A DNA stretch of 64,000 bases from Chromohalobacter sp. 11-W (GTDB lineage Bacteria > Pseudomonadota > Gammaproteobacteria > Pseudomonadales > Halomonadaceae), in assembly GCF_029889905.1 (NCBI RefSeq), contig NZ_JARANZ010000001.1, positions 248,001 through 312,000 of the forward strand, in the 5' to 3' direction. The position numbers and the translations under genes are program-made. Below the pieces are notes generated by a model. The model saw nothing but the letters and a program-made list of their open reading frames with translations. It was not told the origin of the DNA and did not search any database. Of the stretch, positions 53,740 through 61,944 are shown piece after piece (the first letter of the stretch is position 1; the number at the start of each line of letters is the position of its first letter).

Positions 53740-55317
53740 TCAGTTGGCCTCGACGCCATAAAGCCGGTGCAGTAGCCCGCGCAGCTCGGCCATCGAGCGC
53801 GCGGGCTTGTCGTGGGACGGTTGCATTCCATGCTGGAATCCGTGCTCGAGGAGTGGCGCGATCAAGTCGGGGTCGCCGCTGATGACGTGCACCGGTACTT
53901 CGCGGTCGGGCGTGAAGCCTAGCATCCCCGGCGCGGCCTGGTGATCGCCAAGCAAAATCATCAGGGTCTCGTCGTTCACGTAACGCGCGGCGTATTCGCC
54001 GGCGACTGCCAGCGAATAGGCCAGCGCAGGGCCGTAGCGTTGCCGCATGCCGTCGTTGTCCCCCCAAAGTTCGAGGAAGTCGCTGCCTTCGCCTTCCCAG
54101 CGCGTGAAGGCGTGGCCGTCGTCGAGTGCGTCCCATGGCAGCGGTTCGATCACAGGTACCCAAGGCGCATGGCTGCTGATCAGGGCCAGTTCGGCGAACA
54201 GCGGATTGCGATGTTCGCGGCGTACCTGGCGCAGGCGATGCCAGACGAACTGATCGGGTATCGTCACCCAGCCCAGGCGCGGACCGCGATAGTCGAGCCG
54301 CGCGTCGTCGTGGATCTCGTCATAGCCCAGTCGACGTCCCGCCGGCCAATCCCGATAGATCGCCGGCATCATGGCCACGCTGGTGTGTCCTGTGCGCTCG
54401 AAGTCGTCGATCAAGGTGGCGCGCGGGCTCTCGAGCAATCGTGCGTAGCGCAGCGGTGAATTTACCCATAAGCCGCTGAGCACGCTGGCATGCGCCAGGC
54501 GTGACTGCCCGCCGAGCGTGGGTGAAGTGATCCGGCCGCTGGCCACGCTGAGCCCTGCTTGTGCGAAGGCCTCGGCCATGGCGTCGAGGCGTGCGTTCAC
54601 GGGGCCGGCAAAGGGAGCACGTTCGAGCGCGGCCATGCCGTAGGATTCCACGAACGCCAGAATGACATCGGTCTTGGCGAGGCCGGGCAAGGGCTGACCG
54701 CCCGGCGCGTCGAGCGGAGATTCACGCATCGACAGGCGTGCATCGAAATCGCGTAGCGACGCACGCGTTTCATAGGCACGGGTGGCCTGCTCGGTGAGCA
54801 GGGTGATGCCGGGCGTGCCGATGGGCGCCATGTCGCGCCAGAGGCCGAGCAGTGCCAGTCCTGCGCCGATCACCAGCGTGCTCCAGGCGCAGCGGCGAGG
54901 TGCGCCGTGGCGTGGCAGGCTCACCAGTAGGCGTCCCAAACCGAGCCCGATGACCAGCAGCGCCAGGAGCGTCGCGGCCACCAGTGCGATACTCACCGGT
55001 AGGCCCAGATTGTCGCGCAACAACTCCAGCAGGATCGGTACCTGCGAGGCATCGAGATAGAGATTGAGCGGCCGGCCCTGGATCTCCTGGGTGATCGCAT
55101 CGCCCAACGCGCAAGCCAGCGCCAGCACGATCAGCACGGCACTGCCGTACGACAATAGCCGGCGCGCCAGGCGCTGCCGGGGCCATAGGCTCAGCACGCC
55201 GACCAGTATCAGCCCCTCCAACGCCAGCCAGGGCATGGCGGCGCTGCCGAGGCGGGGAAGTGCCGTGGCGATGAGCGCGGCATTGACGAGTAGCAGTGTC
55301 AGCCACCAGCGAACCAT
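53740..55317 (-). CDS. Membrane sulfatase/phosphoglycerol transferase-like protein
   Basis: Protein of 525 residues. The N-terminal 170 residues hold about five membrane helices, and the rest is a periplasmic sulfatase-fold domain (alkaline phosphatase superfamily). Visible parts are DVILAFVESYGMAALERAPFAG with the nucleophile-region, TSPTLGGQSRLAHASVLSGL, ALISSHAPWVP and LMILLGDHQAAP with the metal-binding aspartate-histidine. Such proteins transfer phosphoglycerol or phosphoethanolamine to envelope glycans. The acceptor is not known. It is convergent with terC. Confidence 0.82.
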   Translation of the reverse strand: MVRWWLTLLLVNAALIATALPRLGSAAMPWLALEGLILVGVLSLWPRQRLARRLLSYGSAVLIVLALACALGDAITQEIQGRPLNLYLDASQVPILLELLRDNLGLPVSIALVAATLLALLVIGLGLGRLLVSLPRHGAPRRCAWSTLVIGAGLALLGLWRDMAPIGTPGITLLTEQATRAYETRASLRDFDARLSMRESPLDAPGGQPLPGLAKTDVILAFVESYGMAALERAPFAGPVNARLDAMAEAFAQAGLSVASGRITSPTLGGQSRLAHASVLSGLWVNSPLRYARLLESPRATLIDDFERTGHTSVAMMPAIYRDWPAGRRLGYDEIHDDARLDYRGPRLGWVTIPDQFVWHRLRQVRREHRNPLFAELALISSHAPWVPVIEPLPWDALDDGHAFTRWEGEGSDFLELWGDNDGMRQRYGPALAYSLAVAGEYAARYVNDETLMILLGDHQAAPGMLGFTPDREVPVHVISGDPDLIAPLLEHGFQHGMQPSHDKPARSMAELRGLLHRLYGVEAN

Positions 55318-55437
55318 GGGCTTTCCTTGTCTGTATAGATCAAAAAGTATCTAAGGCCATTCCCACAAATAACTTCCTGGAATATTCGCGGTTCGTCACA
55401 ATGCGGGCATCGTATCTCTTGTTAGGACACTGGCGGT

Positions 55438-57207
55438 ATGCCATTCGATGCTTGGCTGACGCTGGCCATTGTGGCGGCGTCTTTTCTATTGATGGCGACG
55501 AGTCGCCTTGGCCCGGACGTGATTCTCATGGGCGCGGTGATCGCGCTGTTCGGTGCTGGCGTCATCAACGCCGACGAGGCCCTGGCCGGCTTTTCCAACA
55601 CCGGCCTTTTCACCGTGGCCTTCATGTACATCCTGGTGGCCAGCATACGCGAGACGGGCGGTATCGACCTGCTCATCCGCTACGTGCTGGGGCGTCCGCG
55701 CCATGAGCTGGGCGCTCAGGTGCGATTGCTGCTTCCGGTCTCGGCGACCAGCGCCTTTCTCAACAACACGCCGGTAGTGGCGACGTTTCTGCCGGCGGTG
55801 CTGAGCTGGAGCCGGCGTCTACGTTTGCCGGCACACCGCTTGCTGATGCCGCTGAGCTTCGCCTCGATTCTGGGCGGTACCTGTTCGCTGCTCGGCACCA
55901 GTACCAACCTGGTGGTCGATGGCTTGCTGCGCGAGCGCTATCCCGAGCGGGCCCTGCATCTGTTCGACATCGCCTGGGTCGGCGTGCCCGTGGCGTTGGT
56001 GGGGCTGACGTATTTGATGTTGGTGGGGCGCTGGCTGCTGCCCAAACGTCGCACGGCGGCGGATGTATTCGAGAACCCGCGCGAGTACACCATCGAGATG
56101 CAGGTCGACCCGCAAGGCCCCATCGTCGACAAGAGCGTCGAAGAGGCGGGACTTCGCCACCTTGATGGGTTGTTTCTGGTCGAGATCGAACGTGAGGGTA
56201 ATATCGTCTCGGTAGTGGGGCGCGGCGAGCGTCTCAAGGCCAATGACCGCCTGGTGTTTGCCGGCACCACGGAAGCGGCGGTGGAGCTGCAGCAGATTCG
56301 CGGTCTGCGGCCTACCGGGCAGGGGCAGTCGAGTCTCAAGAAGTCCTTCGCCGAGCGGCGCCTGGTCGAGGCGGTGGTGTCCGAGCAATGCCAGTTTTTG
56401 GGACGACGGCTGCGCGAAGGGCATTTTCGTACCTTCTACGGCGCTTCGGTACTGGCGGTTTGTCGCCATGGGGAGCGGGTTTCCGGCAATCTTGGGCAGA
56501 TCCAGCTACAGCCGGCGGACGTGCTGCTCATGGAAGTACGCCCGGCGTTCATCGAACGCCATCGCCAGTCGCGAGATTTCCTGCTGATCAGCGAGCTCAA
56601 CGGCCAGGCGCGCCCGCACCATGAGCGTGCCTGGTTGGCGTGGTCGATCATGCTGGGGGTGGTCGCCCTGGCGGCGTTCGGCGTGTTGAGCCTGCTCAAG
56701 GCGGCGATGCTCGGCGCCGCCTTGGCGTTGATGACCGGTTGCTGCACGATCAGTGCCGCGCGGCGGGGGCTGGATACGCAGGTGTTGCTGACCATCGCCG
56801 CTGCATTCGGCCTGGGGGCGGCGATGGAAAGTTCTGGCGCCGCTTCGGCCTTGGCCCAAGTCGCCTTGGCACTGGCCGATGGCAACCCGTATCTGCTGCT
56901 GATCGGTACCTATCTGGTCGTGGCGCTGCTCACCGAGATCGTCACCAACAACGCGGCGGCGGTGATCAGCTTTCCCATCGTCACCGGCGCCGCACAGCAA
57001 CTGGGGGTGGATGTCATGCCGTTCGTGATCGTGGTGATGTTCGCCGCCTCGGCGAGTTTTTTGACGCCCATTGGCTACCAGACCAATTTGATGGTCTATG
57101 GGCCCGGCGGGTATCGCTTCAGCGATTATCTGCGTGTGGGCGGTGGATTGAGTGTGTTGGTGGGCATGATGACACTAGTACTGACCCCGATGGTCTGGCC
57201 TTTCTAG
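55438..57207 (+). CDS. SLC13/DASS-type transporter with two TrkA-C domains
   Basis: Membrane transporter of 589 residues of the divalent anion:Na+ symporter group. About eleven helices are split by a cytoplasmic segment (residues about 205-390) with two TrkA-C-like domains (YTIEMQVDPQGPIVDKSVEEAGLRHL, AVVSEQCQFLGRRLREGHFRT). The two helical-hairpin motifs are SAFLNNTPVVATFLP near 105 and LLTEIVTNNAAAVISFPI near 500, followed by FLTPIGYQTNLMVYGPG. Substrates of similar proteins include sulfate and dicarboxylates. It is divergent from the sulfatase-like gene. Confidence 0.9.
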   Translation: MPFDAWLTLAIVAASFLLMATSRLGPDVILMGAVIALFGAGVINADEALAGFSNTGLFTVAFMYILVASIRETGGIDLLIRYVLGRPRHELGAQVRLLLPVSATSAFLNNTPVVATFLPAVLSWSRRLRLPAHRLLMPLSFASILGGTCSLLGTSTNLVVDGLLRERYPERALHLFDIAWVGVPVALVGLTYLMLVGRWLLPKRRTAADVFENPREYTIEMQVDPQGPIVDKSVEEAGLRHLDGLFLVEIEREGNIVSVVGRGERLKANDRLVFAGTTEAAVELQQIRGLRPTGQGQSSLKKSFAERRLVEAVVSEQCQFLGRRLREGHFRTFYGASVLAVCRHGERVSGNLGQIQLQPADVLLMEVRPAFIERHRQSRDFLLISELNGQARPHHERAWLAWSIMLGVVALAAFGVLSLLKAAMLGAALALMTGCCTISAARRGLDTQVLLTIAAAFGLGAAMESSGAASALAQVALALADGNPYLLLIGTYLVVALLTEIVTNNAAAVISFPIVTGAAQQLGVDVMPFVIVVMFAASASFLTPIGYQTNLMVYGPGGYRFSDYLRVGGGLSVLVGMMTLVLTPMVWPF

Positions 57208-57328
57208 GTGCTTTTCAGACGCGATCTAGGCCGTGGCGGCTAAACATCGCCGCCGGCATGGACAGCGCTGGGCGTTTTGCACATCCTGAGTCTTTGTATC
57301 TTCGAATGCCTTTCAAGGAGCCGAGCCG

Positions 57329-58003
57329 ATGGCCGATTCTTCGCCACTGATCATCGAACCCCACCACCGCGCCGCCGATGCGACGGTGATTCTGCTGCAT
57401 GGGCTGGGCGCCGATGGCCACGATTTCGAGCCGCTGGTGCCGGCATTACCGCTGGATGACTCGCTGGCGGTGCGCTTCATCCTGCCGCATGCGCCACGCC
57501 TTGCGGTGACAGTGAACGGCGGCATGGAGATGCCGGCGTGGTATGACATCCTCGACATGAACTTGGGCCGCCGCATCGACGAGGACCAGCTCAAGGCCTC
57601 GGCGGACAGAGTGCATGCGCTGATCGACGCCGAGATCGCCAAGGGTATCGATAGCCGCCGCATTGTCATTGCCGGGTTCTCGCAGGGCGGGGCGGTGGCC
57701 TACCACGCGGCGTTGACCTATTCCCAGCCACTGGCGGGCCTGCTGGCACTTTCGACCTACTTCGCGACGGCCGAGTCGATCCAGCCCAGCGAAGCCAATC
57801 GCGCGCTGCCCATCGAGGTGCATCACGGTAGCTTCGACCCGGTGGTGCCCGAAACCTTGGGCCACGAGGGCGCCGAGCGGGCTGAGGCACTGGGCTACGC
57901 GGTGAATTACCGTACCTATCCCATGCAGCATGCGTTGTGCCCCGAGCAGATCGTCGACATTGGTCACTGGCTGAATGCGCGATTAGGCGCAGAGAGGGCG
58001 TGA
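57329..58003 (+). CDS. Carboxylesterase/phospholipase family alpha/beta hydrolase
   Basis: Cytosolic alpha/beta hydrolase of 224 residues in the Abhydrolase_2 (acyl-protein thioesterase-like) family. The oxyanion-hole region is ILLHGLGADGHDF, the nucleophile elbow is GFSQGGAVAY with the serine near residue 114, the acid is in HHGSFDPVVP and the histidine near the C-terminus in YPMQHALCPEQI. A family-typical MPAWYDILDM is present. It overlaps the following methyltransferase gene by one base (TGATG), so the two are translated together. Confidence 0.9.
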   Translation: MADSSPLIIEPHHRAADATVILLHGLGADGHDFEPLVPALPLDDSLAVRFILPHAPRLAVTVNGGMEMPAWYDILDMNLGRRIDEDQLKASADRVHALIDAEIAKGIDSRRIVIAGFSQGGAVAYHAALTYSQPLAGLLALSTYFATAESIQPSEANRALPIEVHHGSFDPVVPETLGHEGAERAEALGYAVNYRTYPMQHALCPEQIVDIGHWLNARLGAERA

Positions 58004-58635
58004 TGCAGACGATGGACACACCTGAGCCCGGTGATGGCGTGCGCCTTTCTACGCCTGCCGCGAAGCGCAACCGTGACCCTATTCTGACGCTGCTGCGCGA
58101 GGTGCTGCCCGCCTCGGGGCATGTGTTGGAGATCGCCAGTGGCAGCGGTGAGCATTCCGTGTATTTTGCCGAGCATCTTCCCGCGCTCACCTGGCAGCCC
58201 AGCGACCCGAGCGAACGCGCCCGGCGCTCCATTGCCGCCTGGCAGCGTCACGCGGCACTTGCCAACCTGCACTTACCCCTGGCGCTGGACGTAACGCAGC
58301 CCTGGCCGGATGACGCCGGTGAGCCGTCTGCCATACTGTGCATCAACATGCTGCATATCTCGCCCTGGGCGTCGACCCAGGCGCTGTTGCGCGAGGCGGG
58401 GCGTCGCTTGCCCGAAGATGGCGTGCTGGTCGTCTATGGCCCGTTCATGCGCGATGGCGAGCACACTGCTGAGAGCAATGCGGCCTTCGATGCCGATCTA
58501 CGCCAGCGCGACCCCGCCTGGGGCATTCGTGCGCTGGAAGATGTCGAGGCCGAGGCCCAGCAAAACGGGCTTGCCTTGCAGCGTATCGATGAACTGCCGG
58601 CGAACAATCTGGGCGTGGTCTTTCGGCGGCGCTAA
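58003..58635 (+). CDS. SAM-dependent methyltransferase-like protein, DUF938 family
   Basis: Protein of 210 residues in the DUF938 family of class I methyltransferase folds. The SAM-binding motif is HVLEIASGSGEHSVYFAEHLP near residue 38. WQPSDPSERARRSIAAW and INMLHISPWASTQALLREAGRRL are family-typical. The true substrate of DUF938 proteins is not known to me. ATG 58003 overlaps the esterase stop and gives the normal length. Confidence 0.88.
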   Translation: MQTMDTPEPGDGVRLSTPAAKRNRDPILTLLREVLPASGHVLEIASGSGEHSVYFAEHLPALTWQPSDPSERARRSIAAWQRHAALANLHLPLALDVTQPWPDDAGEPSAILCINMLHISPWASTQALLREAGRRLPEDGVLVVYGPFMRDGEHTAESNAAFDADLRQRDPAWGIRALEDVEAEAQQNGLALQRIDELPANNLGVVFRRR

Positions 58636-58713
58636 CGCTGCTTGGGCGCTAACGTTGCATAAAAAGTGCCTGCGCTTGATTTCTCCGCTCTGGCCCCAAA
58701 CACTGTGGATAGG

Positions 58714-58755
58714 CACATGGATAGATCGACACATGGATAGATAGACACATGGATT
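58714..58755. repeat. 16-bp tandem repeat, about 2.6 copies
   Basis: CACATGGATAGATCGA, CACATGGATAGATAGA and CACATGGATTGCGA follow each other ahead of the zinc-ribbon gene. It looks like simple slippage; no function is evident. Confidence 0.8.
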
Positions 58756-58811
58756 GCGAGGGTCGCGGCGCGGCGCTCGTTCCGCCACTGCAGGATCATG
58801 GAGGAAAGGCG

Positions 58812-59054
58812 ATGAACGAAGATTTTTCCGTCGAGTTGCGCTTACCCAAGGGATGCCCGAATTGCGGCAGTCACAAGGTGACGGTCTCCCAGGCGCAGAA
58901 ACCCGATGACCGCGTGTTCTGCAGCTCGTGCAATACCGAAATCGGCGATTACCAGACCGCCAAGCAAATGCTCGACGAGATGCCGCGCAGCGAGAACGAG
59001 CAGCTCATCGAGGACGTGGTCAATAACCGCAAACCGTCCTCTACCGAAGAGTAG
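58812..59054 (+). CDS. Small zinc-ribbon protein, 80 residues
   Basis: Cytosolic protein with a zinc ribbon formed by CPNC (residues 15-18) and CSSC (residues 37-40), in the frame KGCPNCGSHKVTVSQAQKPDDRVFCSSCNTEIGDY. The rest is an acidic helix. ATG 58812 follows GAGGAAAGG. An upstream in-frame start at 58749 falls in the tandem repeat and is not used. Function unknown; such ribbons often bind nucleic acids or act as chaperone-type partners. It is convergent with the PhoH gene across a terminator hairpin. Confidence 0.75.
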   Translation: MNEDFSVELRLPKGCPNCGSHKVTVSQAQKPDDRVFCSSCNTEIGDYQTAKQMLDEMPRSENEQLIEDVVNNRKPSSTEE

Positions 59055-59128
59055 ATCCGCCGCGACGTTGCGTGACCCCATGCTCGCCTAGGTGGCGGTA
59101 CAAATTAGCGGTAATGTCAGTTGCAAAG

Positions 59129-59160
59129 AACGCGCCCCGGCCTTGTGGTCGGGGCGCGTT
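59129..59160. terminator. Bidirectional terminator hairpin
   Basis: AACGCGCCCCG (59129-59139) pairs with CGGGGCGCGTT (59150-59160), an 11-bp stem between the convergent zinc-ribbon and PhoH genes. Confidence 0.75.
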
Positions 59161-59205
59161 ACGTTGAAAGGGAGGAAGGGGCGTTACGTTGAAAGGGAGG
59201 AAGGG
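59156..59205. repeat. 25-bp direct repeat, two copies
   Basis: GCGTTACGTTGAAAGGGAGG plus AAGGG occurs at 59156-59180 and again at 59181-59205, with a third partial start (GCGTTGCGTT) after it. The first copy includes the end of the terminator stem. Confidence 0.85.
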
Positions 59206-59227
59206 GCGTTGCGTTAGCGAAGCGGTG

Positions 59228-60640
59228 TCAGAGCAGTTCCTCCGCGGCGAGGGCGAGGCGTGAGCGTTCGACGCTTTTCAGCGTCACATGGCCGGCATGC
59301 GGCCAGTCGCGGAAGCGTTCCACGGCGTAGGCCATGCCGCAGGTATTGGCGGTGAGATAGGGCGTGTCGATCTGCCCGACGTTGCCCAGCAGTACCAGCT
59401 TGGTATTGCGCCCCGCCCGCGTGATCAGTGCCTTGAGTTGCTTGGGGGTGAAGTTCTGGGCCTCGTCGATGATCAGGAAAGTGTCGCTCAGGGTGCGCCC
59501 GCGCATGAAGCTCGGCGAGCGGATTTGCACGCGGGAGCCGATCAACTGGCGGGTGGCGCCGTCGCTCCAACTCGAGCTGCCGTGTTGTTCGTCGCGTAGC
59601 AGGTTATCCATGTTGTCGTGGAAGGCGCCCATCCAGGGCGACATTTTTTCTTCCTCGGTGCCGGGGAGGAAGCCGATATCCTCGCCCATGGGGATCGGGG
59701 CGCGGGTGAAGACGATACGCTCGAAGTGTTTGCTATCCAGGGTCTGCTGGAAGGCCGCCGCCAGTGTCATGTAGGTCTTGCCGGTCCCGGCGTTGCCGGC
59801 GATGGTGACCAGGTCGATCTCGGGATCCATCAGCAGGTTGAGGGTGAAGTTCTGGCGGCTGTCGTGGGCATGCACGCCCCACACACCGTCGTGATGACGG
59901 TAGTTGGTCAACAGTTGCAGCGTGGCACGGCTCGGCGCGAGCGAGCGTACGATGGCTTCGAAACCGGCGCCGTTGTCGCTGTCCGATACCAGCATGCCGA
60001 CGTGCCAGTCCTTGGGAAGCTCGCCGGCGAGGTGATAGAAGGTGCCGTCTTCGGTGCGCTCGACATCGACTTCGACGTTGAGTCGGTCCCACAGTCCTCG
60101 GCCTTCTTCGCCGGCCTCGGCGTAGACCTTGGCGCCCTCGATCATGGCGTCGAGGTCGTCGTAGGCGCGGTCGTTGAGGTAATCCTCCACCGGCACGTTC
60201 AGCGCCGCCGCCTTGACGCGCAGGTTGATGTCCTTGGTGACCAGGATCACCGATGCGTCGGGACGTTCGTCACGCAGGCGGCAGGTTTCGGCGAGCAGAC
60301 GGTTATCGGGGGAGTCGACCAACGGGTCGAGCGTCTTGAGGTCGGTGTAGCACAGGAAACGCAGGCGGCCGCTAGGGCCGTGGCTCACGGGTAACGGGAT
60401 GCCCTCTTGAATTTGCTCGGGGGTGAAGCGAGAAGTCAGGTCGGACAGGGTGCGGCTGATTTGCCGCGCGGTCTGGGCGATTTCACGAATCCCATTCTTG
60501 TGCTTGTCGAGCTCCTCGAGCACCGTCATGGGGATGACGACATCATGTTCCTCGAAGTGGTACAGGGCTGCGGGGTCATGGATCAGGACATTGGTATCCA
60601 GCACGTAGAGCCGGGTCACTTTCTTGTCGAGTCTCACCAT
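59228..60640 (-). CDS. PIN-PhoH ATPase (PhoH2-type)
   Basis: Protein of 470 residues with an N-terminal PIN domain (TRLYVLDTNVLIHDPAALYHF, VIPMTVLEELDKHK, VILVTKDINLRVKA) and a C-terminal PhoH P-loop ATPase (Walker A GNAGTGKTYMTLAAAFQQ; Walker B DTFLIIDEAQNFTPKQLKAL). PhoH2 proteins act as RNA helicase-ribonucleases. The start at 60640 gives the PIN domain its standard N-terminus; the frame is open far upstream (to 60985) but that part is not family sequence. The gene lies alone between a zinc-ribbon gene and an epimerase gene. Confidence 0.92.
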   Translation of the reverse strand: MVRLDKKVTRLYVLDTNVLIHDPAALYHFEEHDVVIPMTVLEELDKHKNGIREIAQTARQISRTLSDLTSRFTPEQIQEGIPLPVSHGPSGRLRFLCYTDLKTLDPLVDSPDNRLLAETCRLRDERPDASVILVTKDINLRVKAAALNVPVEDYLNDRAYDDLDAMIEGAKVYAEAGEEGRGLWDRLNVEVDVERTEDGTFYHLAGELPKDWHVGMLVSDSDNGAGFEAIVRSLAPSRATLQLLTNYRHHDGVWGVHAHDSRQNFTLNLLMDPEIDLVTIAGNAGTGKTYMTLAAAFQQTLDSKHFERIVFTRAPIPMGEDIGFLPGTEEEKMSPWMGAFHDNMDNLLRDEQHGSSSWSDGATRQLIGSRVQIRSPSFMRGRTLSDTFLIIDEAQNFTPKQLKALITRAGRNTKLVLLGNVGQIDTPYLTANTCGMAYAVERFRDWPHAGHVTLKSVERSRLALAAEELL

Positions 60641-60872
60641 CGGGGGAAGCACTCCTTGGTTAACGGCTTCTCCGACCCTGACAGGAGGGTGTTGCGCCCC
60701 TGTGGCGCCCGACCCACCCTGGCAGCGTCGCCTGCGAAACAGTCCGGTCGAGGTGGGGTGTCGGGCATTCTCCTTTCGCGTGTCGTATGGCTTAAGCATG
60801 GCCGAGCGACAAAAAATTGCAATTTTTGAGACGCTAGTCGTTTGTGTACCGAGCTTGATATTGCCGCCGACG

Positions 60873-61781
60873 CTATGGGTTTCGCGGGTCGGCGACATGG
60901 CGCCGCCACGCATGCGCTTCACGGAATCCGAGCATGTCGCGGATCTTGCGGTTTGAGTAAAGCGCCTCGTGTTCGCCCAGTTCACGGGTCACGGGCACCT
61001 CGGGATAGAAGCGTTCGATAATCTCCTGCGTGGTTAGATTGACGGAATTATCGTCGTTGCCGGCGTTGAATATCTGATAGCCGAGGCCGTCGGTCGTCAG
61101 GCAGCGATCGACGATCTGGCCGAGATCACGCGCATCGATGTAACAGAAAATATTGCGCCGCCGCAGTGCCGGGTCGGCGAAGTAGGCGGGGAAGTGCGCC
61201 GCGTACTCGTGAGGCTCGATGACATTGCCGATCCGCAGGCCATAGATGTCGAAGCCCGAACGCTTCTGGAACGCTTGTGCGGTGCGTTCGTTGACGACCT
61301 TGGACATACCGTAGCTATCCATCGGCGCGGTCGGGTGCTCCTCATCCACCGGTAGCGTCTGCGGTTGGACGACACCGTCAGCAAAACACACGCCATAGGT
61401 GGTCTCGGACGAGGCGAAAACGATCTTGCGAATGCCGAGCTTTACCGCGGCTTCAATGACGTTATAGGTGCCCATCGTATTGACGCGGAACGTCTCGTTA
61501 TCGGGCTTGATGAGAATGCGCGGCACCGCGGCGAAATGCACGACGGCATCGAAGTGCGGGACACCGGTGCCCGGCTCCAGTTCATCCAAGGCGGCATAGC
61601 TACTCAATGCGTTGAACATCTGGCCGCTGTCGGTGACGTCGGCGATGATGTTATCGACACCGGGATGATCCAGTGGTGTCAGGTCGACGTTGACGACCCG
61701 GTGCCCGCGCTCCAGCAGATAGGGCACGACATGTCGACCCGCCTTGCCGCTACCGCCGGTAAACAGAATACGTTGGGTCAT
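60873..61781 (-). CDS. NAD-dependent epimerase/dehydratase (extended SDR)
   Basis: Extended-SDR protein of 302 residues. The cofactor motif is ILFTGGSGKAGRHVVPYLLERGH at the N-terminus. The catalytic SYGMSK motif (tyrosine and lysine) is near residue 155, after FASSETTYGV. Other parts fit sugar-nucleotide or sugar-acid epimerases (uronate dehydrogenase-like relatives have the same layout). ATG 61781 has GAGGAGG ahead. Substrate not assignable. It lies between the PhoH and hydrolase genes on the same strand, with 232 bases of gap towards phoH. Confidence 0.85.
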   Translation of the reverse strand: MTQRILFTGGSGKAGRHVVPYLLERGHRVVNVDLTPLDHPGVDNIIADVTDSGQMFNALSSYAALDELEPGTGVPHFDAVVHFAAVPRILIKPDNETFRVNTMGTYNVIEAAVKLGIRKIVFASSETTYGVCFADGVVQPQTLPVDEEHPTAPMDSYGMSKVVNERTAQAFQKRSGFDIYGLRIGNVIEPHEYAAHFPAYFADPALRRRNIFCYIDARDLGQIVDRCLTTDGLGYQIFNAGNDDNSVNLTTQEIIERFYPEVPVTRELGEHEALYSNRKIRDMLGFREAHAWRRHVADPRNP

Positions 61782-61944
61782 ATCGTTCCTCCTCGAGATC
61801 GGATCAATATGCACTGTACTGCATGGTGGATAGGCATGAGTAGGTGGGCATTAGTAGGCAAGAATTAATTCGACGATGGAGCGACGCGCGATGTATCGCG
61901 CCGCTCCAGATAGCGGAGGAATAGGGTACGGCTCAGGCAACCTA

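Noticed and set aside
58714-59205. CRISPR array
   Set aside because: The repeats here are short tandem units without spacers; no cas genes are present anywhere in the window.
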